Below, in pieces: positions 7,339 through 16,603 of a stretch of 64,000 bases of DNA. The DNA is from Comamonadaceae bacterium. Lineage in GTDB: Bacteria > Pseudomonadota > Gammaproteobacteria > Burkholderiales > Burkholderiaceae_C. Below the pieces are notes generated by a model, which was given only the letters and a program-made list of their open reading frames with translations, had not been told where the DNA came from and ran no database searches. Location: positions 20,553-84,552 of the forward strand of contig CANFWI010000009.1 in assembly GCA_947450675.1 (NCBI GenBank), read 5' to 3'. A program made the position numbers and the translations under genes. The stretch's first letter is position 1. The number at the start of each line of letters is the position of its first letter.

Positions 7339-9780
7339 ATGCCTGTTCAAAAGTCCAAGAAGCCCGTCAAGCCTGTCGCCCAAGCGGCTGCCAAGAAACC
7401 TGCTGCCAAAACAGCGGTCAAGGCGGTGCTCAAAGCAGCAACGAATTCAACCAAGCCCCGCGCCAAGGTTGAAATCTCCAAAAAGGCCGTCATATCCAAC
7501 AAAGCAACTGACCGACCTGCCCCAGCGGGCAAAGCGTCTGTCAAATCCGAGAAGATCCTGAAGAAAGAAACGTCCGTGCCGTCCAAGACCAGCCCTACAG
7601 TCAAACCAGTCGCCGTCCGAGTGACCGCCAAAGAAGCAGCCCTCAAGGCCGCGCCTGTTGCAGCCGCAGCAGAAACGCCTGCTAAGAAAAAGCCCGGCCG
7701 CCCTCCCAAGAACCCCGCCGCCGAAGGCGACTCGCCAGCTGCTGGCGCCAAGCGCGGCCGCAAGCCAAAGGCCTCCCTCAAAGGTGACGGCGACGAAGAC
7801 ATGTCGGACATCGAAGACGACTTGGTCGGCGAACCGGTGGTGGAAACGACCGAGAAGGTCAAGCCGCTGCGGATGAAAATCAGCAAGTCCAAAGAACGCG
7901 CTTTGATGAAAGAGTTCGGCCTCGACGAAGCCGTGCTGTCTGAAGAAGACATGCTGAAGCGCCGCCAGCGTCTGAAAATTCTGATCAAGCTCGGCAAGAC
8001 GCGCGGTTACTTGACGCATGGCGAAATTTCCGATCACCTTCCCGACAAATTGGTCGACGCCGAAACGCTGGAAGTCGTTGTCAACATGCTCAGCGACATG
8101 GACGTTGCCGTTTTCGAGCAAGCACCTGACGCGGAAACCTTGTTGCTGAACAACACCGGTTCAACCGTCGCAACCGAAGAAGAAGCTGAAGAGCAAGCCG
8201 AGGCAGCGCTCTCCACCGTCGACAGCGAGTTTGGCCGCACCACCGACCCCGTCCGCATGTACATGCGCGAAATGGGCACGGTCGAGTTGCTGACCCGCGA
8301 AGGCGAGATCGAGATCGCCAAGCGCATCGAAGGCGGCCTCATGCGCATGATGGAAGCCATCTCAGAAAGCCCAGCGACGATTGCTGAAATCTTGCGTCTG
8401 GCCGAAGAAATTCGCGAAGGCAAGATCGTCATCTCCACCGTGGTCGACGGTTTTTCGAACCCCAACGAAGCCGACGATTACGTGGCCGAGGAAGACTTCG
8501 ACGAATTCGATGAAGAAGACGACGACGACGGCAAGGGCGGCTCCAAAGCGCTGACCAAAAAACTCGAAGAGCTCAAAAAAGAAGCCCTCAGCCGCTTTGA
8601 CAAAATTGCCCAGCACTTTGAGAAAGTCCATAAGACCTACGACAAAGAAGGCTACGGCACGCCGACCTACTTGAAGTCGCAAAAAGCCCTCAGCGATGAG
8701 CTGATGACGGTTCGCTTCACGGCCAAGTCGATTGAGAAATTGTGCGATTTGCTGCGCGGCCAAGTGCTTGACGTTCGCAAAAAAGAACGCGAACTGCGCC
8801 GCATCATTGTGGACAAGTGCGGCATGCCGCAAGAAACTTTCGTCAAAGATTTCCCACCCAATTTGCTCAACCTGAAATGGGTTGAAAAGCAAGTCGCGTC
8901 CAACAAGCCTTGGTCCGTGGTGATGGCTCGGAACATCCCACCGATTCAAGAGCTGCAAACCAACCTGGCCGAACTGCAATCACGCGTGGTCGTGCCTTTG
9001 ACCCACCTCAAAGACATCAACAAGCGCATGAACGAAGGCGAGACCAACTCGCGTGACGCCAAGAAAGAAATGATCGAGGCCAACTTGCGTTTGGTCATCT
9101 CGATCGCTAAAAAATACACCAACCGGGGTTTGCAGTTCTTGGACTTGATCCAAGAAGGCAACATCGGCCTGATGAAGGCGGTCGACAAGTTTGAATACCG
9201 TCGCGGCTACAAATTCTCGACTTACGCCACGTGGTGGATTCGTCAGGCCATCACGCGTTCGATCGCTGATCAGGCCCGCACCATCCGTATCCCGGTGCAC
9301 ATGATCGAGACCATCAACAAGATGAACCGTCTGTCACGCCAGCATTTGCAAGAGTTTGGCTTTGAGCCAGACGCCAGCGTGTTGGCCGAGAAGATGGAGA
9401 TTCCTGAAGAGAAAATCCGCAAGATCATGAAGATCGCCAAAGAGCCGATCTCCATGGAAACGCCGATCGGTGACGACGATGATTCACATCTGGGCGACTT
9501 CATCGAAGACGCGGCCAACACCGCCCCTCTCGAAGCAGCGATGCAAGCGGGTCTGCGCGACGTGGTCAAAGACATCCTCGACAGCCTGACACCCCGCGAA
9601 GCCAAAGTGCTGCGCATGCGCTTCGGCATCGAAATGTCGACCGACCACACGCTGGAAGAAGTCGGCAAGCAGTTCGACGTGACGCGTGAACGGATTCGCC
9701 AAATCGAAGCCAAGGCTTTGCGCAAGCTCAAGCACCCGAGCCGCAGTGACAAACTGCGCAGCTTCATCGACACGATGTAA
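7339..9780 (+). CDS. rpoD: RNA polymerase primary sigma factor (sigma-70)
   Basis: Housekeeping sigma factor that directs RNA polymerase to most promoters. The core is canonical: region 1.2 around [13 protein letters not shown], region 2 at about residues 577-640 including the [15 protein letters not shown] segment for -10 recognition and melting, and the region 4.2 helix-turn-helix [18 protein letters not shown] near the C-terminus. The acidic [15 protein letters not shown] run lies in the non-conserved region. The first ~150 residues are Lys/Ala/Pro-rich and contain two AT-hook-like motifs, [10 protein letters not shown] (about 116-125) and KRGRKPK (about 137-143). At 813 residues it is about 200 longer than the E. 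coli protein, as I recall for Burkholderiales RpoD. CTGGAG before the ATG supports the start. Confidence 0.97.
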   Translation: MPVQKSKKPVKPVAQAAAKKPAAKTAVKAVLKAATNSTKPRAKVEISKKAVISNKATDRPAPAGKASVKSEKILKKETSVPSKTSPTVKPVAVRVTAKEAALKAAPVAAAAETPAKKKPGRPPKNPAAEGDSPAAGAKRGRKPKASLKGDGDEDMSDIEDDLVGEPVVETTEKVKPLRMKISKSKERALMKEFGLDEAVLSEEDMLKRRQRLKILIKLGKTRGYLTHGEISDHLPDKLVDAETLEVVVNMLSDMDVAVFEQAPDAETLLLNNTGSTVATEEEAEEQAEAALSTVDSEFGRTTDPVRMYMREMGTVELLTREGEIEIAKRIEGGLMRMMEAISESPATIAEILRLAEEIREGKIVISTVVDGFSNPNEADDYVAEEDFDEFDEEDDDDGKGGSKALTKKLEELKKEALSRFDKIAQHFEKVHKTYDKEGYGTPTYLKSQKALSDELMTVRFTAKSIEKLCDLLRGQVLDVRKKERELRRIIVDKCGMPQETFVKDFPPNLLNLKWVEKQVASNKPWSVVMARNIPPIQELQTNLAELQSRVVVPLTHLKDINKRMNEGETNSRDAKKEMIEANLRLVISIAKKYTNRGLQFLDLIQEGNIGLMKAVDKFEYRRGYKFSTYATWWIRQAITRSIADQARTIRIPVHMIETINKMNRLSRQHLQEFGFEPDASVLAEKMEIPEEKIRKIMKIAKEPISMETPIGDDDDSHLGDFIEDAANTAPLEAAMQAGLRDVVKDILDSLTPREAKVLRMRFGIEMSTDHTLEEVGKQFDVTRERIRQIEAKALRKLKHPSRSDKLRSFIDTM

Positions 9781-9804
9781 CTGAGCTCAGCGTTCTCAGC
9801 GCCC

Positions 9805-9844
9805 AAAGCGCCTGCAGCCTTTACGGTTGCAGGCGCTTTTTTTT
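9805..9844 (+). terminator. rpoD intrinsic terminator
   Basis: A 12-base stem, AAAGCGCCTGCA (9805-9816) with TGCAGGCGCTTT (9828-9839), has an 11-base loop and is followed by a continuous T run to 9844. It starts 25 bases after the rpoD stop codon. Confidence 0.92.
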
Positions 9845-9863
9845 ATACGCTTTTTAAGCGTAT
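9845..9863. repeat. Second inverted repeat after the rpoD terminator
   Basis: ATACGCTT (9845-9852) and AAGCGTAT (9856-9863) are perfect 8-base arms separated by three T. The repeat directly abuts the terminator's T run. It could be an auxiliary hairpin or a protein-binding palindrome. Confidence 0.5.
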
Positions 9864-9994
9864 GCAGTTCCCACGCCGGCAGGAGGCTTGCGCTGACATA
9901 TTTTTCTCAAAGATCTCTGAGACTAGGTGTTCATCGGCATCCGAAACCAACTCGCAGTGAGGTGGTTCGAATCAGCTTCACCTGAGGACTCTTC

Positions 9995-10300
9995 ATGCGC
10001 CGCGTACTGCTCACTTTGGTCATCGCTGGCAGCTTTGCAGCTGCCGCCGCAAACGTCCCACCCGTACAGCCCAACCAAGTTCCGACGCCCCCCCCGATCA
10101 CGTTGAGCGTCATGGTCAAGGACAACAGCGCGCAATCTGGTCAGCGCGCAATCGCTGACGCGGCGACATCTGTGAGCCTGAAGCAAGCTTTGGCCCGCGC
10201 AGAAGATGACAGCAACGTGGGTATTTATGGGACGCTGTTGATCACCTTGGTCGTGATGGCCACGATTGCATTGCGACGCATCCGCACACGAAAGCCCTGA
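9995..10300 (+). CDS. Small exported protein with C-terminal membrane anchor at the head of the EPS operon
   Basis: I do not recognise this 101-residue protein. It has a clear signal peptide (MRRVLLTLVIAGSFAAAAA), a Pro/Val/Gln-rich stretch (PPVQPNQVPTPPP), a short helical region, and a C-terminal hydrophobic segment (about residues 77-93) ending in the basic tail RRIRTRKP. This hydrophobic-then-basic tail has the layout of sortase/exosortase sorting signals but lacks a PEP motif. GAGGA lies a few bases upstream of the ATG. The stop codon is 2 bases from the flippase start, so translation is probably coupled. A role in polysaccharide assembly or surface anchoring is inferred from position only. 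Confidence 0.6.
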   Translation: MRRVLLTLVIAGSFAAAAANVPPVQPNQVPTPPPITLSVMVKDNSAQSGQRAIADAATSVSLKQALARAEDDSNVGIYGTLLITLVVMATIALRRIRTRKP

Positions 10301-10302
10301 GC

Positions 10303-11823
10303 ATGAGTGGACTGGGCCAACCTAGTGTGGCGGCCGTGAAGTGGAGCACGGTTGCGACGCTCGCCCGCTTTCTACTTCAGCTGTGTGCGCAAGTGATGCT
10401 GGCGCGCACTTTGGGGCCGGAGATTTTTGGCCTTTTCGCCATGGGCATGGTGGTGTTGACTTTAGCGAGTTTTTTGACGGGCTTTGGCTTCAGCTGGAGC
10501 CTGCTGCAACGTGCTACCGTGCAAGCAGAAGACATTCGATTTGCATTGACTTGGCAGGTCATCGTCGGCTTGATCACCACGACCTGGGTGTATTTTTTAG
10601 CCTCGTGGTTAGCGCTTTATTTCAAAGAACCCCGGGTGCAATTTGTCATTGAGTGGCTGTCCTTGGCCTGCCTGCTGACGGCTGCCGCTGGGCCGGCCAC
10701 CTACCTGCTGCAGCGGGACCTTAACTTTCGGGCCATCGGACTGATTCAGGTCGGCAGTTACGGTGCCGGCTACCTGCTGGTTGGTATTCCGATGGCTTGG
10801 CTGGGCTGGGGAGCTGCGTCACTGGTCGCCGCTTGGTTGGTGCAGGCCAGCGTCGTGTTGGTGGCGAGCTACGCGTTAAAACCGCACCCCTTACGGCCGC
10901 TACTTTGGTATGCCGGTGCCGCCACTGCGATCCGCACGGGACGCTCGGTTTTCATCACCAACATCGTCAACTGGTTGCTCAACAACATGGACCGCGTCTT
11001 GATCGGCCGCCTGCTGAACGCACAGGCGCTGGGCCTTTACAACGTGGCCTACAACATGGCGACCCTGCCTAACTCGCTGCTACTGGGCGCACTGCAACCA
11101 GCCTTTTTAGCGGCAGGTGCACAACTTCAAGATCAGCTGCCGCGCTTAGGACGTGTTTACCTGAACATGCTGGCGACGGTGTTGGTGCTGGTCTTGCCGG
11201 CCTTTGTTTTCTTGGCTTTGATATCGGATGATTTGGTGCGCTTGTTGTATGGCCCGGCATGGCGTGAAGCCGGCTGGGTGTTGCAGATTTTATTTGTCAG
11301 CATGCCGGCTTATGTGGTGTGGGGTTTGTCGACGCCCGTGCTGTGGAACACGGGCCGCCAGAACTTTGAGTTTGCGCTTCAACTGCCGCTGGTGCTGATC
11401 GGTGCCGCTGGCTTTTATGCCTTCGCGGGTCAAGGCTTGCGCAGCGCGGCCGGGGTGGCGGCAACGCTGCTGGTATTGCGCGCTGCGGTCATGAGTTTGG
11501 CGGCCATGCGCGCACTGCAACTCCGCTGGACGATTGTGTTGCCGCATGCTGTTCGTGGCGCATTGCTCAGCGGCCTCTGCGTCTTGGGGGTTTGGTCAGG
11601 GCACAACGCCACGTCGGGTTTTGACAGTCCGTGGCTGGCGCTGCTGGTCAGCGGACTGCTGACCCTGTGTGCAGTCGCCGTACCGATCCTGTGTCGACCG
11701 CAGCAACTGCTGGGTGCCGCCACCATCGACATGGTGCTCAGATTTTTCCCGCGACTCAGTCCCTTTTTAAACCGCAACGACTGGCTGTCACGTTCCGATG
11801 TGATCGGCGAACAACAAACTTAA
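10303..11823 (+). CDS. Polysaccharide flippase (Wzx/oligosaccharide flippase family)
   Basis: Polytopic inner-membrane protein of 506 residues that should flip undecaprenyl-linked repeat units to the periplasmic side. The N-terminus (AAVKWSTVATLARFLLQLCAQVMLARTLGPEIFGLFAMGMVV) is characteristic of the RfbX/polysaccharide-transport family, and about a dozen hydrophobic segments follow. The internal segment with NIVNWLLNNMDRVLIGRLL and LGLYNVAYNMATLP is typical of this family. It lies between the small anchored protein and the polymerase/ligase gene, in the glycan-building half of the cluster. Confidence 0.87.
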   Translation: MSGLGQPSVAAVKWSTVATLARFLLQLCAQVMLARTLGPEIFGLFAMGMVVLTLASFLTGFGFSWSLLQRATVQAEDIRFALTWQVIVGLITTTWVYFLASWLALYFKEPRVQFVIEWLSLACLLTAAAGPATYLLQRDLNFRAIGLIQVGSYGAGYLLVGIPMAWLGWGAASLVAAWLVQASVVLVASYALKPHPLRPLLWYAGAATAIRTGRSVFITNIVNWLLNNMDRVLIGRLLNAQALGLYNVAYNMATLPNSLLLGALQPAFLAAGAQLQDQLPRLGRVYLNMLATVLVLVLPAFVFLALISDDLVRLLYGPAWREAGWVLQILFVSMPAYVVWGLSTPVLWNTGRQNFEFALQLPLVLIGAAGFYAFAGQGLRSAAGVAATLLVLRAAVMSLAAMRALQLRWTIVLPHAVRGALLSGLCVLGVWSGHNATSGFDSPWLALLVSGLLTLCAVAVPILCRPQQLLGAATIDMVLRFFPRLSPFLNRNDWLSRSDVIGEQQT

Positions 11824-11838
11824 AACGCCAAGACTCTC

Positions 11839-13311
11839 ATGCACAACACACTGAACACATTGGTTTTGGTCGGCGGCAGCATGCTGGCCGCACTGTTGGC
11901 CACGATCAGCATGGTTGGATCCGCACACATCATTGCCAGGCGCGAGCAGGGCTACATGCATCTTATTTTTTTCGCCATGCTGTTCTCTGTAGCCGCCGGC
12001 AGCTTGTTGTCGGGGCGTGACATCAGCAGCAACTTTTTGATTGAAGAGCAAGCACTGCCTGAAGCTAAAAACCTGTTCATGCTCATCCTGCAACCGATTA
12101 TTTCGTTGCTGATTTTGGCGGTTTGTGGCGAGCGCATCATCGCCCATTGGCTGCAACGCCATGCAGTGCCGCCGGCATGGCTGCTGCTCATCGCTTTTTT
12201 TGTCTTTTGGGCCTGCACGGTTGCAGCGCCGGCCTTGTTCGGGGCTCACCCGAAGCTGTCCCATGATGACGTTTACCCTCTGGTGATCGGGGTTGCCGCA
12301 ACCCTCGCCTCAAGTCTGGAGCGAGATCAAGCGCTCAGGGCCGCACGCGATGCTATTTTTATATTCATGTTGCTGGGGCTGATGATGATGCCGATCAATC
12401 CTCACATGGTCTTGGACAGTGCCTACACCCAGGGGCTGATACCCGGGCTTCCGCGTCTGGCGGGGCTGTCGCCGCATCCTGTCGGCATGGGCTTGCTGTC
12501 GCAGTTGGGTCTGCTGTGCTTGATGGCTCGCCCCTACCAACATCGTTGGCTCAACCGCTTGGCTTGGACGGCCGGACTGACGAGCCTTTTCTTGGCGCAA
12601 TCCAAAACGGCTTGGCTGGCATTTTTTCTCTGCGCGGGTACGCTGCTGGCCGTACAACGTGGGCCTGCTGTGTGGCGCCGTGTCTCCGATCCGATGCGTC
12701 CTGCTGCCGGCATGACAGCTCTGGTTGGCGTCATGCTGGCCGTGGTGATGCTGACCGCCATACTGACTTATGGCGACTTGAGCGAACGCATCAGCGCCTT
12801 CATCAATACGCCGGAAGGGGCGCAGCTGACATCGCTGACGGGGCGCGACCGCATTTGGGCCATTGCCTTTGACGAATGGCAGCGCAACCCTGTATTTGGC
12901 TACGGCCCAAGCATTTGGGATGAAGCCTTTCGGGTCAGCATCAACATGTCCAACGCCTCGCACGGACACAACCAATTCATGGACACGCTGTCCCGCGCCG
13001 GCACGGTGGGGGCCATAGGCCTGACGCTTTATTCGATCGTCTTACTCATCCTGTCGTTGCGTTTCACACGCGCGACACAGGGTTTGTCTTTGGCCTTGTT
13101 ATTGACTTTGATGTTGCGCTCTATCAGTGAGGTGCCTTTGCTGATGTTCGGTTATTCGACTGAGATGTTCATTCATGTGCTGTTGCTGATGGTGCTAGCG
13201 GCCGCTCTCCAAGAAGCGCGTCAAGCAAGGCCCCTTTCAGCTCAAACTCCATCCAAACCTTTGAACAGATCGCCCCTCGGTTCATTGGCAACAGCACGGT
13301 TCAGCCCATGA
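11839..13311 (+). CDS. O-antigen ligase/polymerase family membrane protein (Wzy/WaaL-like)
   Basis: Polytopic membrane protein of 490 residues. The periplasmic loop motif ASHGHNQFMDTLSRAGTVG near residues 375-395 matches the Wzy_C/WaaL signature, in which a conserved His and Asn-x-hydrophobic segment marks the active loop. In this setting it is more likely the polymerase of exopolysaccharide repeat units than a lipid-A-core ligase, but sequence alone does not separate the two. Its end overlaps the next glycosyltransferase by four bases (ATGA). Confidence 0.8.
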   Translation: MHNTLNTLVLVGGSMLAALLATISMVGSAHIIARREQGYMHLIFFAMLFSVAAGSLLSGRDISSNFLIEEQALPEAKNLFMLILQPIISLLILAVCGERIIAHWLQRHAVPPAWLLLIAFFVFWACTVAAPALFGAHPKLSHDDVYPLVIGVAATLASSLERDQALRAARDAIFIFMLLGLMMMPINPHMVLDSAYTQGLIPGLPRLAGLSPHPVGMGLLSQLGLLCLMARPYQHRWLNRLAWTAGLTSLFLAQSKTAWLAFFLCAGTLLAVQRGPAVWRRVSDPMRPAAGMTALVGVMLAVVMLTAILTYGDLSERISAFINTPEGAQLTSLTGRDRIWAIAFDEWQRNPVFGYGPSIWDEAFRVSINMSNASHGHNQFMDTLSRAGTVGAIGLTLYSIVLLILSLRFTRATQGLSLALLLTLMLRSISEVPLLMFGYSTEMFIHVLLLMVLAAALQEARQARPLSAQTPSKPLNRSPLGSLATARFSP

Positions 13312-14279
13312 AATTCACTGTCCTGATTCCGCTTTACAACAAGGCTGCGTACATTCGAAACACGCTTGAATCCGTGTTGGCGCAGACCTTCACCGATTTC
13401 GAAATTCTGGTGATCGATGATGGTTCCACCGATGCTGGCGCCCATGTTGTGGAAGATTTTTCGGACGACCGCATACGGCTGATTCATCAGCGCAATGCTG
13501 GCGTTTCGGCCGCACGCAACCGAGGCATTGCAGAAGCCCGCGGCGATTGGGTGGCTTTTTTAGATGCCGACGATTGGCAGCACCCTGAATTTTTAGCCGC
13601 GCTGGTGTTGGCTCAAACAACTTGCCCAGAGGCCTGCGCGGTGGCCACTGATTTTTTGCGCTTCCCTCACACCGAAGGCGCTTGGCCGCCCCATTGGGCT
13701 TTACCGAGCAGTCAACCGCAGATTGAACTCATCACCGACCTGTCTGCGCGCTGGATGCACGGCCCTTCCCTGTGCAGCAGCTCGGTGGCCGTGAGGCGCG
13801 ACTTGCTGCAATCTATGCAGCCGTGTTTTCCGGTGGGTGAGTCGGTTGGCGAAGACCTTGATTTATGGTTTCGATTGAGCGAGAAAACACCTATTGCGCT
13901 GGTCCATGTGCCATTGGCAGCCTACCGTGAGGCGGTCGCGGGAAGCCTCAGCACGCAGCACAACATATCAAACGTTCCACCGTTTTTTGAACGCATCCGT
14001 GACCGCGCCCTGTCGGGGCAGATGACGCCGACCCAGCGTCGATCGGCCCTGTGGCTGGTGGCCCAGCATGAAGTCACCTTGGCACGCATGGCCATCACCG
14101 CAGGCCAGCGCGCACTCAGTCTGCGCTGGCTGATACGCGGCCGCCATGCAGCACGAGGACAACGCTGGTGGCTGACGCTGGCCATGACGCTTTTTTTCCC
14201 CTACCACTTGGTCAGCCGTTGGCAGGTCTGGCGCATTCAACGCGGCAGACAGGTCGCCCCCATGAACGAGGCGAGATGA
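13308..14279 (+). CDS. Family 2 glycosyltransferase
   Basis: GT-A fold sugar transferase of 323 residues. The N-terminus FTVLIPLYNKAAYIRNTLES is the nucleotide-sugar binding start of GT2, with IDDGSTD at about 38-44 and the metal-binding DXD-type LDADDWQ at about 85-91. GEDLDLWFRLSE fits the conserved acceptor/catalytic ED motif. The C-terminus has a hydrophobic stretch (LTLAMTLFFPYHLVSRW) that may associate with the membrane. It overlaps the polymerase gene by four bases. The sugar is unknown. Confidence 0.87.
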   Translation: MKFTVLIPLYNKAAYIRNTLESVLAQTFTDFEILVIDDGSTDAGAHVVEDFSDDRIRLIHQRNAGVSAARNRGIAEARGDWVAFLDADDWQHPEFLAALVLAQTTCPEACAVATDFLRFPHTEGAWPPHWALPSSQPQIELITDLSARWMHGPSLCSSSVAVRRDLLQSMQPCFPVGESVGEDLDLWFRLSEKTPIALVHVPLAAYREAVAGSLSTQHNISNVPPFFERIRDRALSGQMTPTQRRSALWLVAQHEVTLARMAITAGQRALSLRWLIRGRHAARGQRWWLTLAMTLFFPYHLVSRWQVWRIQRGRQVAPMNEAR

Positions 14280-14283
14280 ATCC

Positions 14284-15420
14284 ATGCAACATGACCCATT
14301 TTTTTTTGAGAAAACCAGCAGTCGTCAGCACCCGCCCAGCGCAGACGGGTCTTGCCCCGTGTCCATCATCATCAAAGCGCTGAACGAGGAAGAAGGCATC
14401 GCGACCACCCTTGAAAGCGCGCTGCGCGCAGTTCAAGTCGTCGGCGGAGAAGTGATTCTGGCGGACTCGTGCTCCACCGACCGAACCGTAGAGATCGCCC
14501 GTGGCTACCCCGTTCGCATCGTGCAATTGGCGCATGCGGACGAGCGTTGTTGTGGCGTCGGCCCGCAGTTGGGTTATCAGTTGGCACGCGGCGAATTTCT
14601 TTACTTGGTCGACGGCGACATGCAGCTCGTTGACGGTTTTTTGGAACAAGCGTTGTCGTTCATGCGCAGCCACCCAGACATCGCGGGCGTCGGTGGTCGC
14701 GTGCTGGAGATGAACCTTGACAACCCGGAATACCAGACCCGCAACGACCACTGGGCGCAAGAAAAATCGGGGGCGTCAAGTCGACTCGACTGCGGTGGCC
14801 TCTACCGGCGTAGCGCCATCCAAGCCGTCGGCTATTTTTCTGACCGCAACCTGCACAGCTACGAAGAGTTTGATTTGGCAGCGCGTCTGCGAACGCTGGG
14901 CTGGGGCCTGTGGCGCTTACCGGTCGATGCTGTCAGCCATTACGGTCACACCACGCGCCCCTACCAACTGCTCTGGCGACGTTGGCACAGCGGCTATCTC
15001 TGGGGACTCGGTGAGATGCTACGGGCCAGCGCCCGCGGACCACAACAAAGGCTGAGACTGGCCCTCCAAGAGATTCACGAAATCCGCCTTTACACCGCGG
15101 TGTTGATATGGTGGATGGTCTTGTTGGCGCTGCTGTGCTTGCCCGCCTCTCCACCAGTCCGCGTCGGTGCGATGGCGATCCTGCTGCTTGCACCGCTGGC
15201 ACTGATGACCTGGCGCAAGCGATCGCTGGCGCGTGGACTCTATGCGGTGACCGCGTGGTGTTTCAATGCCGCCGGCATGGTGCGCGGCTTGCTGCAAAAA
15301 CCCCGCTTCTCACAACCTATTGCCGACAGCCGCCTGCTGCAAGACGCCAGTCCCATCGAGCCACAGCCATCCGCAAACTCGACCTCAACAACCCGCGCAG
15401 AAAGCTTGTATGCCCTTTGA
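14284..15420 (+). CDS. Family 2 glycosyltransferase with C-terminal membrane segments
   Basis: GT2 enzyme of 378 residues. VSIIIKALNEEEGIATTLES is the family start, LADSCSTDRTVEIA carries the nucleotide-binding Asp, and YLVDGDMQL is the DXD motif. SYEEFDLAARLRTLGW is the acceptor-side ED motif. Two or three hydrophobic segments follow (about residues 265-345), so the enzyme is probably membrane-bound. It starts four bases after the previous gene and its end overlaps the next glycosyltransferase by 11 bases. Confidence 0.85.
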   Translation: MQHDPFFFEKTSSRQHPPSADGSCPVSIIIKALNEEEGIATTLESALRAVQVVGGEVILADSCSTDRTVEIARGYPVRIVQLAHADERCCGVGPQLGYQLARGEFLYLVDGDMQLVDGFLEQALSFMRSHPDIAGVGGRVLEMNLDNPEYQTRNDHWAQEKSGASSRLDCGGLYRRSAIQAVGYFSDRNLHSYEEFDLAARLRTLGWGLWRLPVDAVSHYGHTTRPYQLLWRRWHSGYLWGLGEMLRASARGPQQRLRLALQEIHEIRLYTAVLIWWMVLLALLCLPASPPVRVGAMAILLLAPLALMTWRKRSLARGLYAVTAWCFNAAGMVRGLLQKPRFSQPIADSRLLQDASPIEPQPSANSTSTTRAESLYAL

Positions 15421-16603
15421 CGCCTTGCCGCATCCTGCGCAGACCAAACACCAGCGACGCACCATCTTCATCGCCGGCCCCTCCACGCCCAAGGGTGGCG
15501 GTATGTTCAGGGTCGCAGACTATTTGGTGCAGTCGCAAGCACGCCCTTTGTCGCCCAACACCGAAGCGGCTGAATTGCGCTTGCTGGACACCCGTGGTGA
15601 CGGCAGTGCGTTGTCCTCGCTGGGGGTACTGACACAAGCGCTTGGCAAGCTGCTGATATGCCGGCTCCGAGGCGAGTTGGCCGGGGTGCACGTGAATGTG
15701 GCCGAGCGGCTCAGCCTGTTCCGAAAAGGCATGTTGATCGCCGCCAGTCGGGCGCTGGGGGTGCCGGTCGTGCTGCATTTGCACGCGGCCCAGTTGCATC
15801 ATTTGTACCCGGGCCTGCCGCGCCCGTTGCAAGCGCTGACGCGCTGGGTTTTTTCATTGCCGCAAAGTTGCGTGGTGCTGGGACAGGTCAGCCGGCAGTT
15901 TGTCATTGAGCAACTCGGCGTGCCAGCACAGCGGGTGGAGATCATCAACAACGGTGTGCCCGAGCCGGCTGAAACCAGGCGGCAGTCAGAGCCAGACGGC
16001 GTACAACGCGTCTTGTTTGTGGGCAATTTGTCTGAGAGAAAAGGGGTTTCAGACCTGCTGGCGGCACTGGCCCGGCCCGGCTTCGACAGACGCCAAATGG
16101 AAGTGCAGATCGCCGGTGGCGGTGATGTGGCGAGCTACCAGGCGCGCGCCAACGCCTTGGGGTTGAAGAACTTGGTGCATTTTTCAGGCTGGGTCGGCCA
16201 GCCAGAGGTGGCGCGGCTGATGGCCGCAGCGGACGTGCTGGTGTTGCCGTCCTATGACGAAGGCCTGCCACTGGTGATTCTCGAAGCACTGGCCAATGGT
16301 GTCGCCGTGGTCTGCAGCCCGGTCGGCGAAATCGACTCCGTTCTCACCGATGGCCTCGACGCTGTTTTTGTGGCACCGGGTGATCAGCACGGCTTGGCCG
16401 AGGGTTTGCAACGGGTGCTGCGAAACCCGGTTTTGCGGGAGACGCTAGAGAAAAATGGTCGCCAGCTTTATACGCAAAAGTTTTCAGTGCAACAATTTTT
16501 TTCAGAAGTAGCCCGGTTGCACCAGCGCCATTTCGGCACCTCAGCCCAGAGCCCGTCAAGCGACTACACCACCGCAACGGTCAGCGTTGTTGAACCCATC
16601 TGA
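15410..16603 (+). CDS. Family 4 glycosyltransferase
   Basis: GT-B fold sugar transferase of 397 residues. IFIAGPSTPKGGGMFRVADYL is the N-terminal glycine-rich loop. VLFVGNLSERKGVSDLLAAL opens the donor-binding domain, and DEGLPLVILEALANGVAVV is the EX7E motif of retaining GT4 enzymes. The open frame extends upstream to 15266 inside the preceding gene, but that Cys/Pro-rich extension is not family-like, so the ATG at 15410 was chosen. The 3' end overlaps the convergent VanZ-GT26 gene by 23 bases. Confidence 0.85.
   Translation: MPFDALPHPAQTKHQRRTIFIAGPSTPKGGGMFRVADYLVQSQARPLSPNTEAAELRLLDTRGDGSALSSLGVLTQALGKLLICRLRGELAGVHVNVAERLSLFRKGMLIAASRALGVPVVLHLHAAQLHHLYPGLPRPLQALTRWVFSLPQSCVVLGQVSRQFVIEQLGVPAQRVEIINNGVPEPAETRRQSEPDGVQRVLFVGNLSERKGVSDLLAALARPGFDRRQMEVQIAGGGDVASYQARANALGLKNLVHFSGWVGQPEVARLMAAADVLVLPSYDEGLPLVILEALANGVAVVCSPVGEIDSVLTDGLDAVFVAPGDQHGLAEGLQRVLRNPVLRETLEKNGRQLYTQKFSVQQFFSEVARLHQRHFGTSAQSPSSDYTTATVSVVEPI

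Noticed and set aside
9964..9973. GGTTCGAATC resembles the T-loop of a tRNA.
   Set aside because: Flanking bases do not form the T stem, and no D arm, anticodon arm or acceptor stem fits upstream; it lies just before a ribosome-binding site.
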